Source of the DNA: Halomonas zincidurans B6
Lineage (GTDB): Bacteria > Pseudomonadota > Gammaproteobacteria > Pseudomonadales > Halomonadaceae
Length of the DNA: 64,000 bases
Assembly: GCF_000731955.1 (NCBI RefSeq)
Contig: NZ_JNCK01000001.1
Coordinates: 3,224,001 to 3,288,000, forward strand
Direction of reading: 5' to 3'
Shown: positions 25,863-35,037 of the stretch, piece by piece
Layout: the number at the start of each line of letters is the position of its first letter
Numbering within the stretch: the stretch's first letter is position 1
The notes under the pieces: generated by a model
What the model saw: only the letters and a program-made list of their open reading frames with translations
Told to the model about the DNA's origin: nothing
The model's database searches: none
Made by a program: the position numbers and the translations under genes

Positions 25863-27085
25863 TGTGAACTCCCTCCGGATACTCGCTGCTTCATCATGGC
25901 AATGATATTTTCCACTCTGCGCAGCAGATCATCGTAGGTCATGATGTCGACCATGTTGGCGTATTTGCGGCGGATGATTTCGAAGTCAAAACGCTGCTCA
26001 TCAGTGAAGTCTTTGTCACGCCCCAGCAGGATGAGGGCCTTGGGATTTGTGATCTTCATTTGAATATCGACCGGGAGCTCGCTCTTGTGCTTTTTGTATA
26101 TTTCCTGCTCACCGGTACAACCCCACTTGCTGAGGTGGAACAGGTACTTTTCGGCCTGCATGACGGCTCCGGCCAGTTCGGTTCTCGGTGTATGGTTGTC
26201 CCGGTACTTGTGGCGAGATAGCAATGCATTTGAAAAAGGCTTCTTGACCTCGATAATATCGACGCTTCCATTGGCATCAACCAGCATCAGGTCTATGTAG
26301 CGGTTGGTTGCCCGGCCCGGCTTCGAGTAAAAATCCTTGATCTGGACGTTTTCTAGAACAGCGATGTACTTGGGGAAGATGAAAAGCAACAGGTCCAGGA
26401 TTTTCCTCTGCCAGTCCTTTTCCTGGTATTCCTCAGCTTCCCGCAGCATCTCTTTCAGCTCGGCGTGGATGTATTCGAACTTTTGCAGCTCGAAGGTCTC
26501 TAGAAGACCTCCCCGAGATGAGGTGACAAGCCTGGACTTTTTCTCCAAGTATTTGTTGAGGTGCCGCTCTGCATCCGAAAGGGTTCCGAAATAATCCTTC
26601 AGCACCCGGGCAATACGTGATCGGGCGTAGTGGGTCAGCTCAGTGCTTGTCGGAAATGTCTTCATAAGCTGATCAAAATCAGCCAGCGGAATCGCGCTTT
26701 CGTCAGCGCCACCTACTATGATGGGCTCATCGATCAACTCATCAATTTTGCGGAAAATCGAAATATCCCGGTTGGCAACAAAAGTTCGCGGCTCTAGCTT
26801 CATTGCCCGGTCGAGCCGCAAATCGTACTTCAGCCCCAGAACATCTTTGTTAACTTTGTAATAGTCACCCTCGGATACGCCCAGTACGAATACGCGTTCA
26901 CTGTCGTCGTCAATCTGGAGCGGCTTGCCTATCGAGGCCAGACCGGCGTTTGTGAAGGTGAACGTTCTGCGCAGCGTGACGCTGCCATCATGTCTGAGCT
27001 TTTCATCCAGCCAGTGGGTATCGTTGAATCGATCAGGCTGGTAAGTCAGCAGCAAGCGGGCTTGTTCCTTGAATATCCCGATCAC
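25859..27085 (-). CDS. sduA: Shedu-family nuclease SduA (DUF4263)
   Basis: 408 aa. The C-terminal half has the Shedu PD-(D/E)xK-type core: RYIDLMLVDANGSVDIIEVK near residue 268 (Asp, then ExK), followed by TELAGAVMQAEKYLFHLSK (QAxxY motif) near residue 300 and PKALILLGRD. The N-terminal part is the variable sensory region. Shedu cuts DNA to block phages, usually as a single-gene system; here it heads a coupled trio with SIR2 and HerA. Start is GTG at 27083-27085, with AGGAGG 6-7 bases upstream. Confidence 0.88.
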   Translation of the reverse strand: MIGIFKEQARLLLTYQPDRFNDTHWLDEKLRHDGSVTLRRTFTFTNAGLASIGKPLQIDDDSERVFVLGVSEGDYYKVNKDVLGLKYDLRLDRAMKLEPRTFVANRDISIFRKIDELIDEPIIVGGADESAIPLADFDQLMKTFPTSTELTHYARSRIARVLKDYFGTLSDAERHLNKYLEKKSRLVTSSRGGLLETFELQKFEYIHAELKEMLREAEEYQEKDWQRKILDLLLFIFPKYIAVLENVQIKDFYSKPGRATNRYIDLMLVDANGSVDIIEVKKPFSNALLSRHKYRDNHTPRTELAGAVMQAEKYLFHLSKWGCTGEQEIYKKHKSELPVDIQMKITNPKALILLGRDKDFTDEQRFDFEIIRRKYANMVDIMTYDDLLRRVENIIAMMKQRVSGGSSQ

Positions 27086-27201
27086 AGCCTGCCTCCTCTG
27101 TCCGCGTTTATTTCGCCCACAGTAGTGTTAGTGCCCGACAAGAACTTTATGGTCAGGTCGGTGACGGTGGCGAAATCGTCGGAGCGGAAATTACAGGTCA
27201 T
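27082..27201 (-). CDS. 39-aa ORF between pglX-N and Shedu
   Basis: An ATG two bases after the pglX-N stop opens a frame MTCNFRSDDFATVTDLTIKF... ending ADRGGRL. Its stop TGA overlaps the GTG start of the Shedu gene (GTGA). No ribosome site better than the end of pglX-N is seen, but stop-start spacing on both sides would let ribosomes pass from pglX-N into Shedu. It may be a coupling leader peptide or the remnant of a gene head. Family unknown. Confidence 0.45.
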   Translation of the reverse strand: MTCNFRSDDFATVTDLTIKFLSGTNTTVGEINADRGGRL

Positions 27202-27203
27202 GC

Positions 27204-29006
27204 TTACCGGCTCCGCTCAACGGCCTTGGCCATCATGGCCATCTTCTCAGCTTCCGAATTGCCATCGACCAACCGGAGAAACGCGCCTCGATAGTGCGGC
27301 TTATGGGTGTTCTCTAGCACGAAAGCAGTCGTTGAGACCACTTCGCCACCGATGCTGTCAAAGGCTCGCGCTCCTAGATGGGCCATCGACAAAATAGTGT
27401 GCTGATCGAGAATGCGACCGCGCAAAGCCTCGAAGGAAGACAGAAACATCCAGCTCTGCATCGTGATCATGGCGACAGCGCCGCCAGTTACCGCCATATC
27501 CAGATTACGTTCTGTGAACATGGCAAACAGGTCGGACTTGCTCTTTGGGTAGTTCTCCTTGGCCCAGGCGCCAAGCCGTCCATTCATACCCTTACCGCCC
27601 ATATAGGGCGGATTGGCGACGACCACGGCGTAGCGCGGGCTCAAGGCTTCGGCCATACGCAGTACTTTCAGTACTTTGCTGTGCGTGTCGGCCAGGAACA
27701 GGTTGCTACCCAGGTTCTTTGTCTCCAGCTCGGCCAGCACGTCAGTCACGTTGGTAAGCTTGGGCAAGATCAGGGAGCCGAAGCTGTCAGCTTCCTCGAA
27801 CTGTTGCAAGGTTTCACGTAAGCCTTGGGTGAACAGGTCGCGGCCCACGGCGCTCATGTACTCTTCCAGTTCATCTGGAGTGAAGCTAACTTTTTCCAAC
27901 ACGCAGATGTTGGGCTTGATGCCTTTGTTGAAAAAACGCCGCTGACGCGCTCGGGCTTTCATGGTCAGAGCGAAGGCGGCCAGCTCACCGGCGCGTTCAT
28001 CCAGCTCAATACCATAAAGGTTGTGTGTCAGGATCTTTTCCGGGATTTCGGACGGCTCGCAGCCTTCTTCTTCATAAATGGCGTAGAGCAGATCGAAAGC
28101 ATAGGTCAGCATATGGCCGGAGCCGCAGGCTGGGTCGCAAACCTTGAGCTCTTCCGGGCCTTCGATTTTCAGAAAATCGGCCTCAGCCTCGTCCGGAGGA
28201 ATGTAATACTCCATCTGATCCACCAAGGCTGAATTTGGTCTGTTAAGCATCCACAAGCGGCCGAGCGAGTTATCCACCAGGTATCGCACAATCCAGTGCG
28301 GCGTGAAAAGCTGGGTGGCGGCGGGGATATTGGCCGGTGTGATTTTCTGATTCTTCTTCAGCGCCTCGAATACTTGATCCTTTTTCTCAGAGATATAGAA
28401 CTGGTACAGCCAGCCGATCACCTCAACATCCTCACAGGCGTCCGGCGTCATGGCTTCGCGGGTGTAGGCCAGAATTGAGTTACCCGAAAGCAAATCATCC
28501 GGCATCAACAGCTCGGTGTAGTCGTCAATACGTTCGAACAGGAACGGCATCGCGCTGTACCAATAGTTACAGGCCGCGACGACCAGCAGGCGATAGGCTT
28601 CCCCTTGGGGATCCTGGCTGGGCATTTTGCCATCGAGCAGGGCGAAGACCCGTTTTCGGGTGTTTTCCACGACCATCTCTTCATCGATATGGCCCATCTT
28701 GGCATCCGCCAGGATCTCGGGCTGAAACTGCCCCTCGGCGGGCGAGACCACGCCGATGCGGTTATATCGGTTCACGTCCATAAACCGCAGGGCTACGAGC
28801 CGGTTGAACCAGATATACGCCACCCGCTCGACAACCTGTCCTTTACCCTGCTCGGCTATCGCATCTTCCAGCTTTTTGATGGCCAATGGGCTTTCCCGCC
28901 GGGCGGGGCTTTCTTCGGCCAATACCAGCTTTAGCTTGGCGCCGACCTGTTCAATCAGGCTGCGGCGGGCGAACTGGGCGAATTTTCTGAGTTTTGCGGT
29001 TTCCAT
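27204..29006 (-). CDS. pglX: N-terminal half of BREX methyltransferase PglX, separately encoded
   Basis: 600 aa starting METAKLRKFAQFARRSLIEQ. It carries the whole N6-adenine methyltransferase core: LKVCDPACGSGHMLTYAFDL near residue 288 (motif I, Ado-Met binding), THNLYGIELDERAGELAAF near residue 325 and the catalytic NPPY in YAVVVANPPYMGGKGMNGRL near residue 470. The family sequence runs to FLRLVDGNSEAEKMAMMAKA and then stops after VERSR, exactly before the segment that opens the C half at 22382. PglX methylates the BREX site on host DNA. Confidence 0.92.
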   Translation of the reverse strand: METAKLRKFAQFARRSLIEQVGAKLKLVLAEESPARRESPLAIKKLEDAIAEQGKGQVVERVAYIWFNRLVALRFMDVNRYNRIGVVSPAEGQFQPEILADAKMGHIDEEMVVENTRKRVFALLDGKMPSQDPQGEAYRLLVVAACNYWYSAMPFLFERIDDYTELLMPDDLLSGNSILAYTREAMTPDACEDVEVIGWLYQFYISEKKDQVFEALKKNQKITPANIPAATQLFTPHWIVRYLVDNSLGRLWMLNRPNSALVDQMEYYIPPDEAEADFLKIEGPEELKVCDPACGSGHMLTYAFDLLYAIYEEEGCEPSEIPEKILTHNLYGIELDERAGELAAFALTMKARARQRRFFNKGIKPNICVLEKVSFTPDELEEYMSAVGRDLFTQGLRETLQQFEEADSFGSLILPKLTNVTDVLAELETKNLGSNLFLADTHSKVLKVLRMAEALSPRYAVVVANPPYMGGKGMNGRLGAWAKENYPKSKSDLFAMFTERNLDMAVTGGAVAMITMQSWMFLSSFEALRGRILDQHTILSMAHLGARAFDSIGGEVVSTTAFVLENTHKPHYRGAFLRLVDGNSEAEKMAMMAKAVERSR

Positions 29007-29049
29007 CGATTCATGCCTTGGTTTTGATCGTGACCGAGCGATATACGCT

Positions 29050-29088
29050 GACGCCTATATGAGCGCATATATTTACGCTGAGCGCATA
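29050..29088. promoter_or_regulatory. Iterated repeats between the AlbA_2 regulator and pglX-N
   Basis: TGAGCGCATA occurs at 29060-29069 and 29079-29088, 19 bases apart. A related ACGCTGACGCCTATA block sits just beside them, giving about three degenerate 19-20-base units in the only sizeable gap between brxC and pglX. They could bind a regulator controlling pglX output. Confidence 0.35.
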
Positions 29089-29090
29089 AA

Positions 29091-30764
29091 TTAACGCGCG
29101 CGCTTGTAAATAGCCCCTTTACGCTCGCCTATTTGCTCGATTTCTCCCCTTTTCTTCAATCTGGCCAACAACTTGTAGGCTTGATCCGGGCTGATATGGC
29201 ACAGCTCAACCACGTCAGCACGCTTGATGCTGCCGTGCGTATCAATAAAGCTCATGACCATCTGCTCTTGCTGAATAGGATCAAACCCTGCCTGGCGCAC
29301 ATAGGCGGCCTTTTGCCCCGCCCCCCGGTACACCTTGGCGCTCAAGGTGTAGGTGCGGCCTTTTCCGGTGCCGTGGGCTTCCACCATGCCGGCTTCCACC
29401 AGTTTTTCCAGGGTGCCCCGGACCACGGTTTCGGGCTTCTGCACGGACTTGGCCAGGTCTGCCGTTCTTAAACGCCGTTCATTGCGCAGTCGGGACAGGA
29501 TAATCAGGCTGTCAATGGGCATGGCGGCGCCGGTCTGTTCCTCGCGCTCGACGATCATGCGCAGGAACTCGGCGTCCGCGTCTGCCGCGCTCATACGCAC
29601 AGAAACGGTGTGAGCGGACGACATGGAGTAGTCGGGAGCGGTACGCCCGTAACGGAGCATGCCTTCGAAGATCCGGTCGATGCCCCGGCCCGTGCGTTCG
29701 GCCAAGCCGATGCGCTTGATGATGTCGGCCAGCAATGGGTTACGGGAGCGAGGGTCAGCCACCAGCAGGTTGTCCAGATTAACGCCCTCCACAAAACCAC
29801 CGGGATTGCTGATGCTCAGGCCGTCGTCGTCCAGTTTGACGTGTACGGCGCCCAGGGCGCTGTAGTCGCGGTGAACCAGAGCGTTCACGAAGGCTTCTCG
29901 GAAGGCCCGGCGGTCGAAGTTGGGGATGGGCACGCGAAACAGCCCGACCTGAATCTCCTCTTCCTCCACCCGGGCGCGGAATAGCACTTCGACCTCTTCG
30001 AAGGTCTCCAGCAGCGGTTTGCGGTAGAACTCATTGACCAACACATCGGTACCGCGCAGCACCTGGAAGGCTACCTCGTGGGAGGGCAGGTGTTGCCGGA
30101 GCTGCATTCCGTTCCCCAGCAGCAACAGGCCTGCAACCGTGGGGCGGCGCATGCCTCCCACGCTCACAGTCAGCCCCAGGGCGCCGTCCAGCTCATCGTC
30201 CGCCAGTGGCATCAGGCTCTGGTCGCCGCCGTACTTCTTGATGGCGTTGCGGATTCGGATGCGCTGAATCGGGTCCAGGTCCTCAACCGCCAGGTTTTCT
30301 ACCGGCAACGCAGAGGGATCCGTCACCCCCAGGCTGGACTGGCGCTGAACAAACTCATGGGGGTAGAAGGGCACGGCCTCCGGAGTGCCGTCCATTCTCA
30401 GGCGCCGACGTTGCAGCAGGCCATCCGAGGTCGACACCAGCTGCCGGGACTTGGGAACCTGGATCCTGGCAATAGGTTGCCCCTCCAGCTCCAGGGCCTC
30501 AATGCGCACGGCCAGCGAGGGGATGGTCTTATTGGCAATCAGTGCGGGCAGGCCGGCGAGGTTGCGGTGGTTGGCATGCAGCCCAGTTGGGGTGCCGTCG
30601 TCTTCAACGCCCAGGAACAGGTCGCCGCCCTCGGTGTTGGCCAGGGCCACCACCGCGGCCACCAGATCCCGGTCCGGCAGGCTTTTGACGTCGCTCTTGA
30701 ACTCGACGGCAAGGTTCTCGCCGCCGTGAATGAGTGCCTGGATTTCCTGTTCGGCTTGGTGCAT
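29091..30764 (-). CDS. AlbA_2/Schlafen-type ATP-binding regulator in the BREX operon
   Basis: 557 aa from the ATG at 30762-30764, which has GGGGAT 7 bases upstream; a longer frame to 30863 would overlap brxC by 59 bases and is less likely. The N-terminal AlbA_2 domain shows NLAVEFKSDVKSLPDRDLVA and NTEGGDLFLGVEDDG. A GHKL-like region follows (REAFVNALVHRDYSALGAVH, GLAERTGRGIDRIFEGMLRY near residues 285-370), then a winged helix at the C-terminus (RADVVELCHISPDQAYKLLA). Proteins of this kind occur in BREX loci between brxC and pglX. A regulatory or nucleic-acid sensing role is inferred. Confidence 0.82.
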   Translation of the reverse strand: MHQAEQEIQALIHGGENLAVEFKSDVKSLPDRDLVAAVVALANTEGGDLFLGVEDDGTPTGLHANHRNLAGLPALIANKTIPSLAVRIEALELEGQPIARIQVPKSRQLVSTSDGLLQRRRLRMDGTPEAVPFYPHEFVQRQSSLGVTDPSALPVENLAVEDLDPIQRIRIRNAIKKYGGDQSLMPLADDELDGALGLTVSVGGMRRPTVAGLLLLGNGMQLRQHLPSHEVAFQVLRGTDVLVNEFYRKPLLETFEEVEVLFRARVEEEEIQVGLFRVPIPNFDRRAFREAFVNALVHRDYSALGAVHVKLDDDGLSISNPGGFVEGVNLDNLLVADPRSRNPLLADIIKRIGLAERTGRGIDRIFEGMLRYGRTAPDYSMSSAHTVSVRMSAADADAEFLRMIVEREEQTGAAMPIDSLIILSRLRNERRLRTADLAKSVQKPETVVRGTLEKLVEAGMVEAHGTGKGRTYTLSAKVYRGAGQKAAYVRQAGFDPIQQEQMVMSFIDTHGSIKRADVVELCHISPDQAYKLLARLKKRGEIEQIGERKGAIYKRAR

Positions 30765-30804
30765 GGCTATCCCCAACATCGACCGGTTAGACGGTTCGGC
30801 ACGC

Positions 30805-33800
30805 TTAGATCTGGACCTTGCGTCCTTGCTGGACTTCTGCCAGCAGGGCTTCGCGCAGGGCATTCAGATAGCGGTCCACGTCACCCTCGTTGGCCAACCA
30901 GGCCTTGTCGAACGCGACACGGAGGTTGCGGGTGTGAACGTAGTCGGCGGGCGATTCCTTGACCTCGTGAGGCCCCCCGTCATTCTGGTCTTCACTCTGG
31001 CCACCTGGGGGCTGATCGGGGTCGTCTGCCGGTGCTGATTTCTGATTGGCCAGCGCCACCATTTTGCCCAGCAGCTTCTGGTAGCCCTCTTCTTCAAAGT
31101 ACCGGGTCCGGTCCTTGATCACGGCAATCAGGCGCTCCTGTCCGATGTAATCGACCAGATCCCGGAACGGTTTATTGAGCTCATCCTGGCGCGGTTCCGG
31201 CAGGGACTGGTATTCGTCCATGCTCTGCATGCGCTCCTGCATGGTCTTCAGGGACGTTTCTGCCTGGGAGCGGGTTTGCTGCACTTTCTCGTCGATGCGC
31301 TCTTGCAGGCTATCCAGTTGGCCCTTGAGCTGCTGAATGCGATTCCCTTTGTAGCAGTTGGGGTCGTTCAGGATGGTGCGGATCTGCTCGATCTCATCCC
31401 CGGACACATAGATGAAGTTAGGCTCCTGGCTCTGCAGGAGGGACCGAGCCTGGTTGTAGATGTCTTTTTGTGAGCCCCCCATGAATTTGCGGATGGGGTC
31501 GATGACATCTTCTTTCAGGTCCAGCAGTTGGTCTTCCTGCTTGCCCAATTCCGTCAGGTGCCAGGTGTAGGGCTTTCCGGCGACTTCTTTCAGCGTCACC
31601 AGGGCAGGTTTCAAGGCATTGAGAAACGGGTACTGGTCGACCTGCGCTATCCTCCGGTCCAGGTCGTGGTACATGTCCTGGAAGGCTTCGCCGGCCTCTT
31701 TACCCAGGGCCTTGGCTTCGCTGCTGCGGGGCGGGCTGTCGAAGAAGTCCTCGTAGAATGACTTGAGGGCTCGGACCTGAGAGGCGGTGAACTCAATCTG
31801 TGGTTCCAGCACCACGTTGCCGTGGCCGTGAGTGTTACGCAGGGCGCGCTCCAGCTCGCTGTCCTCCAGGATATTCCCGTCGAGACGAACTTCCACCTTG
31901 CCACGGGCACACAGGTTGGCCAGGGTGCAGAGAATCGCGGCGTAATACCAGCCGTAGGGTTTGCGTTCGAACTTTTCCAGCAGGCTCTTGAGGGTGGTGC
32001 GAACACCGCCCCGGTTGTTGCTCTGAATGAACGCCAGCACCTCCTGCTCGGATTCCGCCAGGGCCGTGGCGTCGTTACCGAAAAGGCCATCGTCTGTACG
32101 GTTGAGGCAATTGCTGATGTCGTTTTCCGCGTAGGAAACGCCGCGCAACATGCGGAGGTTGGGGTAAGCCCGTGAAATCAGCTCATGGAAGCCCCGAATA
32201 ATGCGGGTCTGGGGGTCCTCATTCGCCACTTCCACATCAGCGCCGCCAATGAGCAACTTGGACTTGCCAATGAGGGTCTGAACCTGCTGCCGGAGCCTGG
32301 CCTCGCGCTCACGGTTCTGAAAGCCCTTGTCATTCAGGATCCGCTTGACGGCTTCCTGCTGGGTAACGGAGATGTTCTGCTTGATGTACTTCTCGGTGCG
32401 CTTGAACATGAGCAGGTCCCGCACCAGGCGCTCGTCCGACGGCATGAGCACGAACAGCTCGTCCGCCTTGTAGGTCGAGGCTGTACGGAGCATTTGCTCG
32501 TTGTCAGTATGCTCGTGGAACGGGCTGATGACATTGATCGAGAGCTCGTATTCACGCCCATGCAGACGATCATCCAGTTTGCGCGAATAGGAGTAGTCCT
32601 GCCCCTGGTTTTGGGAGGAACCGGCGTCATAGCGGATTTTGCGCTGTTTTATAACAAAGTCGAAAACGATCTTTTCCAGCTCGTCCGCAACGTCCGATGA
32701 CTCAACCTCTGTGTTCTTGATCTCCTGCTCGACGTCCTTTTCCTCGTCCGTCAGGTACTCATACTGGTCCCCGTTTCTCTGTATGTAGGTCTGCTGCTCC
32801 AGAAGGCTCAGGGCTTCCTCGACCTTGGTGCGAAGTGCCGGCAGATCCTGATCGAAGGCATCCAGCATCAGCACGCAAAGGTTGCGCACCGTGGGCTTGA
32901 ATTCCTTGACATATTTGACCAGGAACAGGGCCTTCAGCAACCGGATAGCGAAGGCATTATCGAGGTGGTTTTCGGCCTGAATAATCGCCCGCTGTATTTG
33001 TGATTTCAGTGCGGAGCGGATGCCTTCAAACATCAGGTCAAAGGTGGCCAGCTGGCCCACCTCATGGTTGCCGATGTGGATGGCCACCTGCTGGAAAACC
33101 CCCAGCATGGAGCGCTCACCGACAGAACTGTGTTTACCCTCGAAGGCGTTGTGCTGCGACAGGTTCTGGATCGCCGATTGAAACAGCGCGAACTGGTAGG
33201 GGACGAAGGGGTAGCTGTGGATGAAGTGGTCCCTGTCCCGGAAGTTCCGGTAGGTGGCCGATCCATCCGCGAAGTCAAACAGGGTTTTGAAGTTGTTTGC
33301 CTGCGCGTGATAGACGTCCGACAGCTGATTGACACCATCTTCGGTCTTTGTCAGCAGGCGTTTCTGGATTACTTCCGCGACGTCCGCGCTGGAGAGCTTC
33401 ATGCGGTTATTGAACCGCGCCTGAATTTTCGAGAAGTCGTGGCCCTGCTGCTTGCCCATTTCGCCAACCACGTTTTTCATTTCTTCCTGGGCGGTGACGA
33501 TAATCCAGGCCCGGCCCCGACACTTGGTTGCGAGGCTCTCGGCAATAGTTTGCAGGTTGGTCATCAGCTTGGTGTTGTCGGCAATGTACTGGCCGACCTC
33601 GTCCACAAAGAAGTTCAGACGGAACTCTTTGTGGCCACCCTCTTTTGCCTGCTTCTCGATATAGGCATTCACATTGTCCGCGAAGTCTTCAATTGAAACG
33701 CGGTATTCGCTGCGGTACTTGTCCAGAATGCCCGCTGCCGACTGCGGGTCGCCACCGGTCACAGCGGCGTAGGCTTTGGCAATATTCGGGCCTTCCAGAA

Positions 33801-34386
33801 GGGCTTGCTCCCGGCCTTTCTGCCAGGGGCGGCCGGCGATGGCCTCGTACTCGGCTTTGAACTGCTCGTACAGGCCACGGCCGTCCAGATCGCGCTCAAA
33901 CTGGGCGATGTGCCCTTGTTTGCCGTAGTAGCCGCACATTTCGTCAAAGACTTTAACGAACACGGCCAGAAGCGCATCGATCTGGGTTTTGCTGATGACA
34001 TCGGCTTTCTGATCGATGTTGAACAGAATGCTTTTCGCCGGTATCGAGACAGCTCGCTTCAGGTCGCCCCGGAGAATTTCATTCTCGCTGCACTTGGGAA
34101 GGAACAGGTCCAGGGTTGTAGCACCGTCCATTTCCCGGTTTTCAAGCAAAAGGGCCAGCATCTTGAGGAGGTGCGACTTACCTGAGCCGAAGAAGCCGGA
34201 TACCCAGACCCCGTTCGCCCCTTCGTAGTTGTTGTAGGCGTCCAGGAACTCTTCGAGGCGTTTCTCGACTTCGTTGGTCAGTACGTATTCTTCAATTTCG
34301 AGGCGAAGACTGGCTTCATCGTCGGCTTTGATAACGCCTTCAATGGGGCGGTCAACGGGCTTTAGAAAAATATTCTTCAATGTCAT
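30805..34386 (-). CDS. brxC: BREX protein BrxC (large P-loop ATPase)
   Basis: 1193 aa, the usual length. MTLKNIFLKPVDRPIEGVIK is the conserved start, and the Walker A GVWVSGFFGSGKSHLLKMLA lies near residues 58-77. LNFFVDEVGQYIADNTKLM near residue 258 acts as Walker B, followed by AWIIVTAQEEM. The C-terminal third is helical and acidic. BrxC is required for both methylation and restriction in type I BREX and probably works with PglX and PglZ on DNA. It starts 43 bases after brxB. Confidence 0.94.
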   Translation of the reverse strand: MTLKNIFLKPVDRPIEGVIKADDEASLRLEIEEYVLTNEVEKRLEEFLDAYNNYEGANGVWVSGFFGSGKSHLLKMLALLLENREMDGATTLDLFLPKCSENEILRGDLKRAVSIPAKSILFNIDQKADVISKTQIDALLAVFVKVFDEMCGYYGKQGHIAQFERDLDGRGLYEQFKAEYEAIAGRPWQKGREQALLEGPNIAKAYAAVTGGDPQSAAGILDKYRSEYRVSIEDFADNVNAYIEKQAKEGGHKEFRLNFFVDEVGQYIADNTKLMTNLQTIAESLATKCRGRAWIIVTAQEEMKNVVGEMGKQQGHDFSKIQARFNNRMKLSSADVAEVIQKRLLTKTEDGVNQLSDVYHAQANNFKTLFDFADGSATYRNFRDRDHFIHSYPFVPYQFALFQSAIQNLSQHNAFEGKHSSVGERSMLGVFQQVAIHIGNHEVGQLATFDLMFEGIRSALKSQIQRAIIQAENHLDNAFAIRLLKALFLVKYVKEFKPTVRNLCVLMLDAFDQDLPALRTKVEEALSLLEQQTYIQRNGDQYEYLTDEEKDVEQEIKNTEVESSDVADELEKIVFDFVIKQRKIRYDAGSSQNQGQDYSYSRKLDDRLHGREYELSINVISPFHEHTDNEQMLRTASTYKADELFVLMPSDERLVRDLLMFKRTEKYIKQNISVTQQEAVKRILNDKGFQNREREARLRQQVQTLIGKSKLLIGGADVEVANEDPQTRIIRGFHELISRAYPNLRMLRGVSYAENDISNCLNRTDDGLFGNDATALAESEQEVLAFIQSNNRGGVRTTLKSLLEKFERKPYGWYYAAILCTLANLCARGKVEVRLDGNILEDSELERALRNTHGHGNVVLEPQIEFTASQVRALKSFYEDFFDSPPRSSEAKALGKEAGEAFQDMYHDLDRRIAQVDQYPFLNALKPALVTLKEVAGKPYTWHLTELGKQEDQLLDLKEDVIDPIRKFMGGSQKDIYNQARSLLQSQEPNFIYVSGDEIEQIRTILNDPNCYKGNRIQQLKGQLDSLQERIDEKVQQTRSQAETSLKTMQERMQSMDEYQSLPEPRQDELNKPFRDLVDYIGQERLIAVIKDRTRYFEEEGYQKLLGKMVALANQKSAPADDPDQPPGGQSEDQNDGGPHEVKESPADYVHTRNLRVAFDKAWLANEGDVDRYLNALREALLAEVQQGRKVQI

Positions 34387-34429
34387 TGTACTTTCCCTTA
34401 ATGATTACGCCTCGAATCGTATCGTCCGC

Positions 34430-35020
34430 TCAGGCTTCGTAATGAAAGATGTTGAACGCACGGTAGTACTTGTCGTCATGCAGCCTGCCGAACAGATCCA
34501 GAGATGCACCGGTTTCCAGCGAGTGGGTATAGGAGCCCGGGAAGAACATCACCGTTGGCTGGTCTTTGGCGGTGCTCTGCAAGTTGTTGAGCACGTTGTG
34601 GGAGCGTATGTAGGGGAAGACCTCCCCCACCCCTGAGAGAAACAGCACGTCAAACTCAACGGACTGGAGCTTTGCCGCAATAGCGGGCACCAAATGGGCT
34701 TCCGGGTCCAGCACTCCCTGTAGCAGTTCTTTCAGCTGATCCTTTGAGACCGTGGGCTCGAGCTCCAACACCTGCTCCCAGATGTCTCTTTCTTTCAAAA
34801 TATCGACGGCCAGGTCATACAGATTGATGCTCAGGATCCGGATGCCCGCCTGCTCCAGTCGGTTAACCAACTGCCGCTGAAGACGCTCCATTTCGACCGC
34901 TTCTTCAGGCCGGTAGGGACAGATGAAGAAAGGCACTTCATTACCCAGCCCCTGTTTGTTCAGGAATCGCTGGCCGGAAACCACGCTGAACAGGTGCTGG
35001 AGTCGCTCCTGCATCGGCAT
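34430..35020 (-). CDS. brxB: BREX protein BrxB (DUF1788)
   Basis: 196 aa from the ATG at 35018-35020 (MPMQERLQHLFSVVSGQRFL), which has AAGGA 10 bases upstream. A TTG at 35041 overlapping the brxA stop would add seven residues. Conserved stretches are VPFFICPYRPEEAVEMERLQ, GIRILSINLYDLAVDILKER and LFLSGVGEVFPYIRSHNVLN with PTVMFFPGSYTHSLETG near the C-terminus, all typical of DUF1788. It is a core BREX subunit, possibly a linker between other components; no enzyme activity is known. Confidence 0.92.
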   Translation of the reverse strand: MPMQERLQHLFSVVSGQRFLNKQGLGNEVPFFICPYRPEEAVEMERLQRQLVNRLEQAGIRILSINLYDLAVDILKERDIWEQVLELEPTVSKDQLKELLQGVLDPEAHLVPAIAAKLQSVEFDVLFLSGVGEVFPYIRSHNVLNNLQSTAKDQPTVMFFPGSYTHSLETGASLDLFGRLHDDKYYRAFNIFHYEA

Positions 35021-35037
35021 TTTGGCAATGTCCTTTT

